DNA from: Ornithinibacillus caprae
GTDB taxonomy: Bacteria > Bacillota > Bacilli > Bacillales > Amphibacillaceae
Assembly: GCF_009728145.1 (NCBI RefSeq)
Contig: NZ_WOCA01000015.1
Span: 54,149 to 118,148 of the forward strand
DNA: 64,000 nucleotides
Direction of reading: 5' to 3'
Part shown: one piece after another, positions 9,008-18,125 of the stretch
How positions within the stretch are numbered: the stretch's first letter is position 1
How the letters are laid out: every line of letters begins with the position of its first letter
Notes under the pieces: generated by a model
Databases searched by the model: none
Told to the model about the DNA's origin: nothing
Seen by the model: only the letters and a program-made list of their open reading frames with translations
Translations under genes and position numbers: made by a program

Positions 9008-9874
9008 TTACCTCTCTCTAATTAGTCGTTTGAATTTCTGTATAAATGATACCGGTTCATTCGCAGTTTGTGTTGCGGAATCTGAAATATAGTTTTTAAT
9101 TAACAATTTCAGCGCTTTTGAAACTGCTGCCTTTTTATTAAAAATACTATAAGGAACTTGGCGAATTACTGCAGTTGAAACAACTTGATCATCTGGTAGA
9201 ATTCCTAAAAGCTGTATGTCTTTTTTTAAAAACTGTTTAACCACTCGCTGAAATCTTTCTAGAGCCTTTGTACCACTTTTTTGTGACTGAGAGCGATTCA
9301 TGAGTACATACATAGATAATCCGGGCTGTTCTTTCACAATATGTTTAATCATGCTATAAGCATCTGTGATCGAGGTTGGCTCAGGTGTAGTAACAACTAT
9401 ACACTCATCAGCAGCGAGTACAAATGCCATACTAGTTGGAGTTGCTCCAGCTCCCATATCAAATACAATAAAGTCATACATTTTAGAAATCTTATGATAC
9501 TGAACAAAGAAGTAATCTAACTCAGTTTGATCCAACGAGAAAATATCATTTAAGCCTGTTCCACCAGAAATATAAGATAAATTATTGGGACCTGTCTCAA
9601 TAATGTCATAAATGGGTAATTGTTCCTGTAACATATCTACTATTGTGTATTGAGAATGTAAGCCAAGTAGTATCTCAATATTCCCCATTCCTATATCCAA
9701 ATCAATTAATAGTACTTTTTTGTCATTTCTACATAATTCTAATGAAAAGTTTAAAGCAGTGTTAGATTTCCCAACTCCACCCTTTCCACTTACAAACGAG
9801 ATCGTTTTTGCTTGTTTAGGGTTTTGTAAAATTTCAAATTGTCGTCGAAGACTTTCAGCTTGATCATGCTTCAC
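9008..9874 (-). CDS. flhG: MinD-like flagellar number/assembly ATPase FlhG (YlxH)
   Basis: A 288-residue ParA/MinD-type ATPase with a deviant Walker A motif (VSGKGGVGKSN, about residue 30) and Walker B-like LLIDLDIGMGN. The C-terminal stretch FIQKFKRLIRER is an amphipathic basic helix suited to membrane binding. FlhG partners FlhF in placing and counting basal bodies and acts on the C-ring proteins. The start GTG at 9874 is chosen because AGGTGA stands five bases before it; a GTG three codons upstream overlaps that ribosome binding site. It overlaps the end of flhF. Confidence 0.93.
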   Translation of the reverse strand: MKHDQAESLRRQFEILQNPKQAKTISFVSGKGGVGKSNTALNFSLELCRNDKKVLLIDLDIGMGNIEILLGLHSQYTIVDMLQEQLPIYDIIETGPNNLSYISGGTGLNDIFSLDQTELDYFFVQYHKISKMYDFIVFDMGAGATPTSMAFVLAADECIVVTTPEPTSITDAYSMIKHIVKEQPGLSMYVLMNRSQSQKSGTKALERFQRVVKQFLKKDIQLLGILPDDQVVSTAVIRQVPYSIFNKKAAVSKALKLLIKNYISDSATQTANEPVSFIQKFKRLIRER

Positions 9875-10994
9875 TAAATTCACCTACTATAAAGTCGCTA
9901 ATTTTTTTAGGTGTTGGTTGGATAAGATCATCTGGAACATCTTGTCCATTCGCTAGATAAGCAACTCCTACTTGTTTTTCAATTGCTATATTTAACATAC
10001 TCCCATACTGTCTTGTTTCATCAATTTTAGTAAAGATTATTTCTTTTATCGGTATATGATAGAAACTATTGTAGATATCAATTAAATCCTTAGGCTTTGC
10101 GGTTAATGAAAGAACTAAAAATGTCTCGACATCTTCCGTAATATTGATATTCTCTCTTAGCTCCCTAACATACTTTTCATCACGGAAATTTCTTCCCGCA
10201 GTATCAACCAAAATCAAATCATAATCATTGAATTGCTGTACTTTTTCTTTATATTCATCAATCGAATATGCAACCTCGATTGGAACGTCTAAGATTTTTG
10301 CATATGTTTTTAATTGTTCAATTGCAGCAATACGATACGTGTCCATTGTGATAAAGGCAACCCTTTTCTTATCCTTTAGCATACTGTGTGCTGCTACTTT
10401 AGCTAAAGTTGTTGTTTTCCCTACACCCGTTGGACCGACAAATTGTACAATTTTTTTATTATACGTAATCCCTTCAAACGATAATGAACGTAATTGATTT
10501 TCAATTTCTAAACGTACATCCTGTATAATTGATGGAGCACTAATAGGATTTGAAGCTGCCTTATGCTGCTGAACAACCGCTTGAACAATTTTTTTAGCAA
10601 TGTCTTGGTCTATTTCTTGATCTATTAAAAACTGATAAACGACTTGATAGTCCACATCAAATTGATAATTTTTCTGTTCAGCCTGTTGCTGCATAATCTT
10701 TTTCAAATATTTGATTTCATCCAATATATCTGTATTACGTTTATCTGATGAAACTGTTTCCTTTGATATGCTTGTTTGAGGTTTGGGTATAACTGGTTGT
10801 TTTCTTGGTTTTTCTGGTAGCGGTTGTTTATCAAGTGCAGCAACAACTTCTATTTTCTTCTTTTTAAATAACCCCAAAAACCCTCCGTCTTGAATCTCCT
10901 TTGAATTCAAGATTACTGCATCTGGACCTAGTTCTTTTCGTACGATGCTCATTACCTCTGGCATCGTTGGCGCTACGAATTTTTTTACCTTCAT
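9864..10994 (-). CDS. flhF: SRP-type GTPase FlhF, flagellar placement
   Basis: A 376-residue protein with a variable N-terminal B domain (MKVKKFVAPTMPEVMSIVRKELGPDAVILN) and an SRP-family NG domain. G1 is [19 protein letters not shown]3 is VDTAGRNFRD and G4 is FTKIDET. It is paralogous to Ffh and FtsY in this same window. FlhF recruits the first basal body components to the membrane, with FlhG stimulating its GTPase. Its ATG overlaps the flhA stop codon, which implies translational coupling. Confidence 0.97.
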   Translation of the reverse strand: MKVKKFVAPTMPEVMSIVRKELGPDAVILNSKEIQDGGFLGLFKKKKIEVVAALDKQPLPEKPRKQPVIPKPQTSISKETVSSDKRNTDILDEIKYLKKIMQQQAEQKNYQFDVDYQVVYQFLIDQEIDQDIAKKIVQAVVQQHKAASNPISAPSIIQDVRLEIENQLRSLSFEGITYNKKIVQFVGPTGVGKTTTLAKVAAHSMLKDKKRVAFITMDTYRIAAIEQLKTYAKILDVPIEVAYSIDEYKEKVQQFNDYDLILVDTAGRNFRDEKYVRELRENINITEDVETFLVLSLTAKPKDLIDIYNSFYHIPIKEIIFTKIDETRQYGSMLNIAIEKQVGVAYLANGQDVPDDLIQPTPKKISDFIVGEFSEA

Positions 10995-13027
10995 GCTACA
11001 TTCACCACTCCAACGCTTTGAACTTGTACATTTGGTTCTAATTCATTATAGGATAAAACAATAACTTGCGGTAAGAATCGGTCAAGTAACTGTTTTAAAT
11101 ACATGCGTATTGCCGGTGAGCATAAAACAATCGCATTCTCCTCTTGCAATGTTAGTTTCTCTACCTCTTCGTGAATGGTTTTAATTATTGCCTGTTGTGA
11201 ATCAGGATCTAATGCCAAATAATTTCCATGCTCTGTTTGTTGAATATTTTCTGCGATTATTTTTTCTACTTTTCCAGAAACAGTAATGACTCTTAATGAC
11301 ATATCATCATTAACATATTGTTTCGTTATTTGTGAAGATAATGCCTGTCTTACATACTCCCCTAACAATTCTGGATCATTCGTCAATTTTGCAAAGTCAG
11401 CTAACGTTTCAAAGATAATAGGTAAGTTTCGTATGGAAATATTTTCTCTTAGTAGTTTGCTTAATACTTTTTGAATATCACCAATTGCTAAAGGCTCTGG
11501 TGTAACTTCCTCTACTAAAATTGGATAACTTTCTTTTAAATGATCAATTAATTCTTTTGTTTCTTGTCTTCCTAATAGTGTGTGTGCATGCTGTTTTATT
11601 ACTTCTGTAATATGCGTAGAAACAACAGAAGGAGGATCTACTACCGTGTAGCCGGAGAGCTCCGCTTCATCCTTATGCTCTTCACTAATCCACTTTGCTG
11701 GTAATCCAAATGCTGGTTCTTGCGTATCTATACCTTCAATCATGTCATCATCCATCTCAGGTGTCATAGCTAGGAAATGATCGAGCAGTAATTCACCTTG
11801 AGCTACTTCATTTCCTTTTATTTTTAATCGATACTCATTTGGATTAAGCTGAATATTATCACGTATTCTTACGACGGGTATAACAATCCCAAGTTCAATA
11901 GCAAGCTGTCTACGAATCATAATCACACGATCTAATAAATCCCCACCCTGCTTGGCATCAACCAATGGGATTAATGAATAACCAAATTCAAATTCAATTG
12001 GATCCATATTGATTAAGTTGACTACGTTTTCTTGTGTTTTCATTTCAGAACTTTCTGTTTCATCTTCCTGTTCTACATCTTTGATTTCTGGCTCCTTTGT
12101 TTGTTGTAGCAATAAGTAGCCACCTAAAGCTAAAAATGCAGCAATCATGGTTGTGAGGAAAAAGTTTATTGGTGTTAAACCTAATAAGAAGATGGTTCCA
12201 GCTGCAATAAACAATAACTTAGGGTATCTTAGTAGCTGTTCAGATACATCACTACCTAAATTATTTCCAGATGACGAGGTACGAGTTACAACAATACCAG
12301 TTGCCGTAGATATGAGTAGCGCAGGAATTTGACTTACTAATCCATCCCCAACTGTTAATCGCATAAACGTATTAATGGCTTCTCCAAAAGACATTTCCAT
12401 CTGAACCATACCAATAATTAAACCAAATAAAATATTAATTAAAACAATAATGATACCTGCAATGGCGTCTCCTTTTACAAACTTACTAGCACCATCCATT
12501 GCTCCATGAAAATCAGCTTCATCTTCAACGGTTTTTCTTCTTTCTTTGGCTTCTTGTTCAGATATTAGACCTGCATTTAAATCAGCATCGATACTCATTT
12601 GTTTCCCTGGCATAGCATCTAATGAGAAACGAGCAGCAACTTCGGAAACACGCTCGGAACCTTTGGTAATTACGAGGAAATTGATAATAACTAAAATAAC
12701 AAATACTACAAATCCGACTAGTGCACTATCTCCAATAACAAATGAACCAAACGTATCAACTACACCACCAGCATCAGCCTCAGACAAAATAGATCTCGTC
12801 GTCGAAACATTTAGCCCTAATCGGAATAAGGTTAATAGTAATAGGAGAGAAGGAAAAATAGAAAATTGTAATGCATCTTGAGTATTCATAGACACAAGAA
12901 TGACAATTAACGCAAGAGTAATATTAAATAAAATGAGAATACTTAATAGCCAGCCCGGTAAAGGAATAACTAACATAACGATTATTAAAATAACGCCTAA
13001 AAGTACGGAAAAATCACGTGCCTTCAT
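10991..13027 (-). CDS. flhA: Flagellar type III export gate protein FlhA
   Basis: A 678-residue protein with about eight N-terminal membrane helices (starting VLLGVILIIVMLVIPLPGW), the conserved cytoplasmic FHIPEP loop (MPGKQMSIDADLNAGLI) and a large cytosolic domain from about residue 330 on. It forms the nonameric export ring that accepts chaperone-substrate complexes and uses the proton gradient. The ribosome binding site is AAGGAGAGAGA. It lies between flhB and flhF in the canonical order. Confidence 0.98.
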   Translation of the reverse strand: MKARDFSVLLGVILIIVMLVIPLPGWLLSILILFNITLALIVILVSMNTQDALQFSIFPSLLLLLTLFRLGLNVSTTRSILSEADAGGVVDTFGSFVIGDSALVGFVVFVILVIINFLVITKGSERVSEVAARFSLDAMPGKQMSIDADLNAGLISEQEAKERRKTVEDEADFHGAMDGASKFVKGDAIAGIIIVLINILFGLIIGMVQMEMSFGEAINTFMRLTVGDGLVSQIPALLISTATGIVVTRTSSSGNNLGSDVSEQLLRYPKLLFIAAGTIFLLGLTPINFFLTTMIAAFLALGGYLLLQQTKEPEIKDVEQEDETESSEMKTQENVVNLINMDPIEFEFGYSLIPLVDAKQGGDLLDRVIMIRRQLAIELGIVIPVVRIRDNIQLNPNEYRLKIKGNEVAQGELLLDHFLAMTPEMDDDMIEGIDTQEPAFGLPAKWISEEHKDEAELSGYTVVDPPSVVSTHITEVIKQHAHTLLGRQETKELIDHLKESYPILVEEVTPEPLAIGDIQKVLSKLLRENISIRNLPIIFETLADFAKLTNDPELLGEYVRQALSSQITKQYVNDDMSLRVITVSGKVEKIIAENIQQTEHGNYLALDPDSQQAIIKTIHEEVEKLTLQEENAIVLCSPAIRMYLKQLLDRFLPQVIVLSYNELEPNVQVQSVGVVNVA

Positions 13028-13045
13028 GAATGTCTCTCTCCTTAA

Positions 13046-14131
13046 TTACCTAACTTTTTTGTCCAAACGGTAAACATATGCTAAAACTTCCGCTACAGCT
13101 TGGTAAAATTCTTCTGGTATAATATCGCCAATTTCAACCTTGTCATATAAAGACCTGGCGAGTGGTCTATTCTCTACGGTAACAACATCGTGTGCTTTTG
13201 CAATTTCCCTTATACGAAATGCAAGGTGGTCGACCCCTTTTGCCACAACATATGGCGCACCCGCCTTATCTTCATCGTATTTAATAGCGATGGCAAAGTG
13301 GGTTGGGTTTGTAATAACAACATCGGCATTTGGAACTTCACTCATCATCCGACGCATTGCCATTTGTCGTTGTCTTTCTTTAATTTTCGACTTAATTAAA
13401 GGGTCCCCTTCGATGTTTTTATACTCGTCCTTTACATCTTGTTTTGACATACGCATATTTTTTTCAAAATCATAACGCTGATAAGCATAATCAAAAACAG
13501 ATAAAAACAGTAAAGCAATTGTAGCAGCGATCCCCATGATCATCGTTACATTCCCGAAAAACGCTAATGAACTATTTACATCCTTAAAGGCCGTCATCAT
13601 CATTTCATCTTTATAGATCCAAATAATCGCAAACGTAATTGCTCCAATAAATCCGATTTTAAAGAAAGATTTTAGTAATTCTACTAGTGCCCGGATAGAA
13701 AATATACGTTTTGCACCTTGGATAGGATCTATCTTCTTTAAATCAAATTTTAATGGCTCGGTTGTAAATAGAAAGCCTATTTGTGTTAAATTCGAGGCCA
13801 ATCCAGCAATTAGTGCAATCAACATAATAGGTGCGAGTATTTTAGCTGTTTCGATAGAACCTTCTACAAATATTTGGTGTACCGTATTCGGTGTAAGATC
13901 CCAGTGAATATATTCTGTAAAGGATTGTTGATATAACGTAGTCATACCATTTTTCATGAAGCCACCAAAAACAAACAATATAATAAAGGAAAATAATAAT
14001 AAAATGGCTGTATTCACATCTTGGCTTTTGGCAACTTTCCCTTTTTTACGCTCATCTTGTCTTTTCTTCGGGGTAGCTTTTTCTGTTTTTTCACCTGCAA
14101 AGAATTGTAGGTCAAGTTGTAATTGCTTCAA
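13046..14131 (-). CDS. flhB: Flagellar export switch protein FlhB
   Basis: A 361-residue protein: basic N-terminus (LDLQFFAGEKTEKATPKKRQDERKKG), four membrane segments between about 35 and 210, then the cytosolic FlhBC domain with the intact autocleavage motif NPTH (VVITNPTHFAIAI). Cleavage switches export from rod/hook to filament substrates. The TTG start at 14131 is chosen because GGAGGTG lies six bases upstream and the protein then aligns with other FlhB starts; an upstream ATG would overlap fliR by 44 bases without a better ribosome binding site. Confidence 0.95.
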   Translation of the reverse strand: MKQLQLDLQFFAGEKTEKATPKKRQDERKKGKVAKSQDVNTAILLLFSFIILFVFGGFMKNGMTTLYQQSFTEYIHWDLTPNTVHQIFVEGSIETAKILAPIMLIALIAGLASNLTQIGFLFTTEPLKFDLKKIDPIQGAKRIFSIRALVELLKSFFKIGFIGAITFAIIWIYKDEMMMTAFKDVNSSLAFFGNVTMIMGIAATIALLFLSVFDYAYQRYDFEKNMRMSKQDVKDEYKNIEGDPLIKSKIKERQRQMAMRRMMSEVPNADVVITNPTHFAIAIKYDEDKAGAPYVVAKGVDHLAFRIREIAKAHDVVTVENRPLARSLYDKVEIGDIIPEEFYQAVAEVLAYVYRLDKKVR

Positions 14132-14132
14132 C

Positions 14133-14912
14133 CTAAGCACCTCCGAATAATTGCATAAGACCACGCATTGTTTCAAACATAAGTCCGAATAAATTTTTTA
14201 CCAGTACCATGTAAAGACTTAAGAAAACAAAGATAGCTACAAAGCTCACTAATATTTTTAGTGGTAATCCAACAACAAAAACGTTTAATTGTGGAACCGT
14301 CCTAGCAATGATCCCCAACGCAACATCAACTAGGAATAGACAGCCAACAATAGGTATCGCAATTTGAAAAGCGATTAAAAACATTTTACTGAAAGCTTGA
14401 ATGACAAATTCTGCAATATTGCCATTTTGAAATGGTATAAATGTATCAACCGGAATAAATTTATAACTATTTACGATTCCGTCTATTAATAAATGATGAC
14501 CATCAACCGATAATAGAAATAATAAAGCAATAATATAAAAATATTGACCTGTTAAGGGACTCTGTGCACCAGTTTGGGGATCGACAACGTTTGCGATTGC
14601 AAAACCCATTTGAAAGTCAATAAACCCACCCGCAATTTGCACAGCTGAAATAATAATGTAGCCAATTAAACCAATTAATAAGCCAATAAGAATTTCTTTT
14701 ACAATTAAGAAAATATACATTTCGTCTATAACAATTGCAGAAGCATCAATGGTATAAAACATAATAAATGCTAAAAAGAAACTAAAGCCAATCTTAAATG
14801 GTAGCGGAATCGTTCGATAAGAAAAAAATGGTAAGGTTACAAAAAATGCCGCTACTCGTACTAAGACTAGTAAGAAAACTGGAAAACTATTAATATTTAT
14901 CAGTTCTAGCAT
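14133..14912 (-). CDS. fliR: Flagellar export gate protein FliR
   Basis: A 259-residue hydrophobic protein with about six membrane segments, family patterns VRVAAFFVTLPFFSYRTIP and GFAIANVVDPQTGAQSPLTGQ. With FliP and FliQ it builds the helical export gate in the MS-ring. It ends one base before the flhB TTG start and begins 3 bases after fliQ, consistent with translational coupling of the gate genes. Confidence 0.97.
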   Translation of the reverse strand: MLELININSFPVFLLVLVRVAAFFVTLPFFSYRTIPLPFKIGFSFFLAFIMFYTIDASAIVIDEMYIFLIVKEILIGLLIGLIGYIIISAVQIAGGFIDFQMGFAIANVVDPQTGAQSPLTGQYFYIIALLFLLSVDGHHLLIDGIVNSYKFIPVDTFIPFQNGNIAEFVIQAFSKMFLIAFQIAIPIVGCLFLVDVALGIIARTVPQLNVFVVGLPLKILVSFVAIFVFLSLYMVLVKNLFGLMFETMRGLMQLFGGA

Positions 14913-14915
14913 AAT

Positions 14916-15185
14916 TTAGCCTACAAACCTATTTAAGTTTTGGAATACATCTACTGTGAACTCTACCATTTTGGACAGCATCCATGGTCCAAAGAAAATC
15001 AAACCAACTAAAACTGCTACGATTTTTGGAATAAAGGCTAGAGTTTGCTCTTGTATTTGAGTTGTTGCTTGAAAGATACTAACAAGCAAACCAACTGCAA
15101 GCGCCAAGATTAATAAAGGACCCGTAACTAATAAAATAGTATATATTCCTTTTTCTGCTAAAGATAATACAAATTCACTACTCAA
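14916..15185 (-). CDS. fliQ: Flagellar export gate protein FliQ
   Basis: An 89-residue protein with two membrane helices (ILLVTGPLLILALAVGLLVSIF and IVAVLVGLIFFGPWMLSKM) and the strongly conserved loop QATTQIQEQTLAFIPK. The start is TTG at 15185, matching the SSEFV start of Bacillus FliQ and preceded by GGAAGGGTGG. A second TTG eight codons upstream would extend it but has no ribosome binding site. Part of fliP-fliQ-fliR. Confidence 0.95.
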   Translation of the reverse strand: MSSEFVLSLAEKGIYTILLVTGPLLILALAVGLLVSIFQATTQIQEQTLAFIPKIVAVLVGLIFFGPWMLSKMVEFTVDVFQNLNRFVG

Positions 15186-15221
15186 CGAAACCCACCCTTC
15201 CTTTTCCAATATAGCAATTCA

Positions 15222-15887
15222 TTAAAATCCACTTAATAATGAATGAGTAATCAAATACCATCCATCAACTAACACAAATAACAGAATCTTAAATGGTAAT
15301 GAGATCATTACCGGCGGTAGCATCATCATCCCCATTGACATCAATACACTTGCAACAGCCATATCAATAATTAAGAATGGAACAAAAATCATGAATCCCA
15401 TTTGAAATGCAGTTTTTAATTCGCTAATGGCAAATGCAGGTACAAGGGTTGTAAGTGGTACATCTTGAATGCTTTCTGGCTTCTCCATATCTGTATAACT
15501 AATAAATAGCTCAAGGTCTTTTTGTCTCGTATGCTTGGCCATAAAGTTTTTTATTGGAGTACTTGCACGGTCATATGCTTCATCTAGCGTTATTTCTTCA
15601 TCAAATAATGGTTGTAATGCATCATCATATACCTCACTAAATGTTGGTGCCATAATGAAAAATGTGAGAAATAGAGCAAGTCCTATCAACACCTGATTAG
15701 GTGGCATCTGTTGTGTCGCCAATGACGTACGAACGAAGGATAGTACGATAATTATTCTTGTAAAACTAGTCATCAAGATTAAGATACCTGGTGCCAATGA
15801 TAAAACAGTTAATAAAAGAATTAACTTTACAGATGTCGCAACATTAGAAGGATCTGAACTAGAAAACATATCTATAAATTCATTCAT
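15222..15887 (-). CDS. fliP: Flagellar export gate protein FliP
   Basis: A 221-residue membrane protein. Motifs LSLAPGILILMTSFTRIIIVLSF and RTSLATQQMPPNQVLIGLALFLTFF are near-invariant in FliP, as is MLPPVMISLPFKILLFVLVDGW at the end. Gram-positive FliP typically lacks a cleaved signal peptide, as seen here. The start MNEFIDMF is chosen because AAGGATGAG lies before it; the gene overlaps the end of fliO by 8 bases. Confidence 0.96.
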   Translation of the reverse strand: MNEFIDMFSSSDPSNVATSVKLILLLTVLSLAPGILILMTSFTRIIIVLSFVRTSLATQQMPPNQVLIGLALFLTFFIMAPTFSEVYDDALQPLFDEEITLDEAYDRASTPIKNFMAKHTRQKDLELFISYTDMEKPESIQDVPLTTLVPAFAISELKTAFQMGFMIFVPFLIIDMAVASVLMSMGMMMLPPVMISLPFKILLFVLVDGWYLITHSLLSGF

Positions 15888-16596
15888 GTCGCTCATCCTT
15901 CTGTTCATTCATATTTCTAAGTGTATTGCGATTTTGTTTTAGCTTATCTAGTTCAGTAGAAAACATATTCTTAAATTCCTTCTTATCTTTATCGTTCGTT
16001 GCACGGTTTGTATGGTTAGTTTTCTGAAGAACAGTAGACCATAAGTTGTTAGCAGAAAAACTAGATTGTTCTTCATGACTAGATATTATTTCATTTATCA
16101 TTTCTGGATCTGTAATCTCTTGAAGCAGCTCTACATTATCACCAACACCTACTAAATAAAGCTTACTTCCAACCCGAATGATTTGGATCGATTTACTAGG
16201 TCCTAAATTTATTCCACCTACGTTTTCTAACGCCTTTACACGACTAAACAACTTATTGCGCTTATTTAAAAATTTGAGTAAAAAGTAAATAAGTGCTAGT
16301 ACTAAAAGTAATGCAAAGAACATTTTTATTACATCAAATACTAGTGAACTAGTTGAAGTTGATTCATCATTATTAATTGAATTACTTCCTGAATCACCAG
16401 GTATAGAATCTACCTCACCGTCTTCACTGTCCGATTCATTTGCATTACTTTCATTTTCTTCATTTTCACCAAACATCTCTTCAACTGTTCCATTATCATG
16501 ATCTTCTTCGGCTACAGCCTGTAATGAAAAATTAGTCATGAGTAAGACTAGTATAAACACAAAACTAAAACCAACTTTATTTATCACTTTAGTCAC
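15880..16596 (-). CDS. fliO: Flagellar biosynthesis protein FliO (FliZ/YlxA type)
   Basis: A 238-residue protein with an N-terminal signal sequence (VGFSFVFILVLLMTNFSLQAVAEE), an acidic low-complexity external stretch rich in E, N, D and S, one membrane helix (VIKMFFALLLVLALIYFLLKFL) and a cytosolic FliO domain (ALENVGGINLGPSKSIQIIRVGSKLYLVGVGDNVELL). FliO helps FliP oligomerise during gate assembly. The start is GTG; a second GTG three codons later is an equally possible start. It overlaps fliP by 8 bases. Confidence 0.9.
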   Translation of the reverse strand: MTKVINKVGFSFVFILVLLMTNFSLQAVAEEDHDNGTVEEMFGENEENESNANESDSEDGEVDSIPGDSGSNSINNDESTSTSSLVFDVIKMFFALLLVLALIYFLLKFLNKRNKLFSRVKALENVGGINLGPSKSIQIIRVGSKLYLVGVGDNVELLQEITDPEMINEIISSHEEQSSFSANNLWSTVLQKTNHTNRATNDKDKKEFKNMFSTELDKLKQNRNTLRNMNEQKDERHE

Positions 16597-16602
16597 TCGT
16601 TT

Positions 16603-16965
16603 CTAGGCTAGCGCTTTCTGAATCGCTTCGATTACCCTGTCAGCTTGGAAAGGTTTAACAATAAAATCTTTCGCTCCAGCTTGGATTGCATCAATTACCA
16701 TCGCTTGCTGTCCCATTGCTGAACACATAATAATCTTAGCTTCAGGACTAGCAGATTTAATTTCCTTTAATGCTGTAATACCATCCATTTCTGGCATCGT
16801 TATATCCATTGTTACTAGGTCAGGCTTTAATTCGTTATACATTTCAACTGCTTGCGCACCGTCCTGTGCCTCTCCAACAACCTCGAATCCATTTTTACTT
16901 AGAATATCTTTAATCATCATTCGCATAAATGCTGCATCATCTACTATTAAAATACGCTTATTCAT
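16603..16965 (-). CDS. cheY: Chemotaxis response regulator CheY
   Basis: A 120-residue single receiver domain. The acidic pair is D9/D10, the phospho-acceptor is Asp54 (DLVTMDITMPEMDG), and the conserved Thr/Ser and Lys are in IMCSAMGQ and DFIVKPFQ. In Bacillus CheY-P binds the switch protein FliM and promotes counterclockwise rotation. It lies directly after fliY, a CheY-P phosphatase, in the switch-gene block. Confidence 0.97.
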   Translation of the reverse strand: MNKRILIVDDAAFMRMMIKDILSKNGFEVVGEAQDGAQAVEMYNELKPDLVTMDITMPEMDGITALKEIKSASPEAKIIMCSAMGQQAMVIDAIQAGAKDFIVKPFQADRVIEAIQKALA

Positions 16966-16976
16966 GTTACTTCCCC

Positions 16977-18125
16977 CTATTTCAACTTCAATAATCTATC
17001 AGATTGACTAATAATATCTGTTACACGTACACCAAAGTTTTCATCTATAACAACAACTTCACCTTTGGCAATTAGTTTTTCATTAACCAAAATATCAACT
17101 GGTTCACCTGCTAGTTTATCCAGCTCTATTATTGATCCTGCTGAAAGATCTAATATGTCACGAATCGAACGATTGGTTCTACCTAGCTCAACCGTTACTT
17201 TCAAAGGAATATCAAGTAGCATATCTAAATTACGTTGCTCGTTTTGGTTTAATTCCACCTGATTAAAGTTTGAAAAATCTGCTTGCTGTATATTTGTTGG
17301 ATCATTTGCTACTGAATTACCGATAAATTGTGGGTTACTCTCTTCTTCTTTTTGATCCTGTTTCACAGATACTTTCTGTTCCTGGTCTACCTTCACATCT
17401 AGTGGCTTGTCTAATTGTTCCACCGCCGCAGCTACTTCCTCTTCTGATTCTTTGCTTAAGCTTTCAACTAAATGCTTGGCGAAGTCAATAGGAATCACTT
17501 GCATGATATTGGAATCTATTAATGTTCCAACTTTAAGTTGAAAAGATACTTTAACAAATAATTCTTCATCACTATCTGCACTTAATGATTCTTCCACTTG
17601 ATTAACCGAAATCGAAGGTGGAGAAATGTCCACTTTCTTTTCGAATACCGTTGACATACTAGTTGCAGCTGCACCCATCATTTGATTCATAGCTTCCTGT
17701 ACGGCACTCAAGTGAATATCATTTAACTCCTCACTTGCACCAGTGCCATCACCGCCTAGCATGATATCGGAAATAACCGCTGCATCCTCTGTTTTAATTA
17801 CAAATACATTTACTCCTGTAAATCCTTCAACGTAATTTACTTCAATGCCCACATGTGGATATTGAAACTCATTGTTTAACTCTTGACGGCTAATCACAGA
17901 AACCATTGGAGTTGTAATTTCAACTTTTTGGTTGAGGAGTGTTGAAAGAGTTGTAGCTGAACTTCCGAATGAAATATTCCCAATCTCTCCTAAAGTATCT
18001 TCTTCTATGCTAGAGAGAGTTTCTTTTTCCGCTGTTTGGTTTGATTCATTATCCTCCTCATCATTTCCCCCAACATTTAATAATGCATCGATTTCGTCTT
18101 GGGAAAGCATACCATCATTCATCAT
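16977..18125 (-). CDS. fliY: Flagellar switch protein and CheY-P phosphatase FliY
   Basis: A 382-residue protein. It opens with the FliM-like CheY-binding peptide (MLSQDEIDALLNVGG), continues with a CheC-like phosphatase domain with both active-site motifs intact (DTLGEIGNISFGSS and SAVQEAMNQMMGA), an acidic/polar linker (about 245-300), and ends with a FliN/SpoA domain (LLDIPLKVTVELGRTNRSI). The start ATG at 18125 is nine bases from AGGAGG; longer in-frame starts lie inside fliM. The last 11 bases of fliM overlap it. Confidence 0.95.
   Translation of the reverse strand: MMNDGMLSQDEIDALLNVGGNDEEDNESNQTAEKETLSSIEEDTLGEIGNISFGSSATTLSTLLNQKVEITTPMVSVISRQELNNEFQYPHVGIEVNYVEGFTGVNVFVIKTEDAAVISDIMLGGDGTGASEELNDIHLSAVQEAMNQMMGAAATSMSTVFEKKVDISPPSISVNQVEESLSADSDEELFVKVSFQLKVGTLIDSNIMQVIPIDFAKHLVESLSKESEEEVAAAVEQLDKPLDVKVDQEQKVSVKQDQKEEESNPQFIGNSVANDPTNIQQADFSNFNQVELNQNEQRNLDMLLDIPLKVTVELGRTNRSIRDILDLSAGSIIELDKLAGEPVDILVNEKLIAKGEVVVIDENFGVRVTDIISQSDRLLKLK

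Noticed and set aside
9864..10994. flhF as a duplicate ftsY or ffh
   Set aside because: The SRP-type GTPase domain is shared, but the N-terminal B domain, the position between flhA and flhG and the lack of an M domain identify FlhF.
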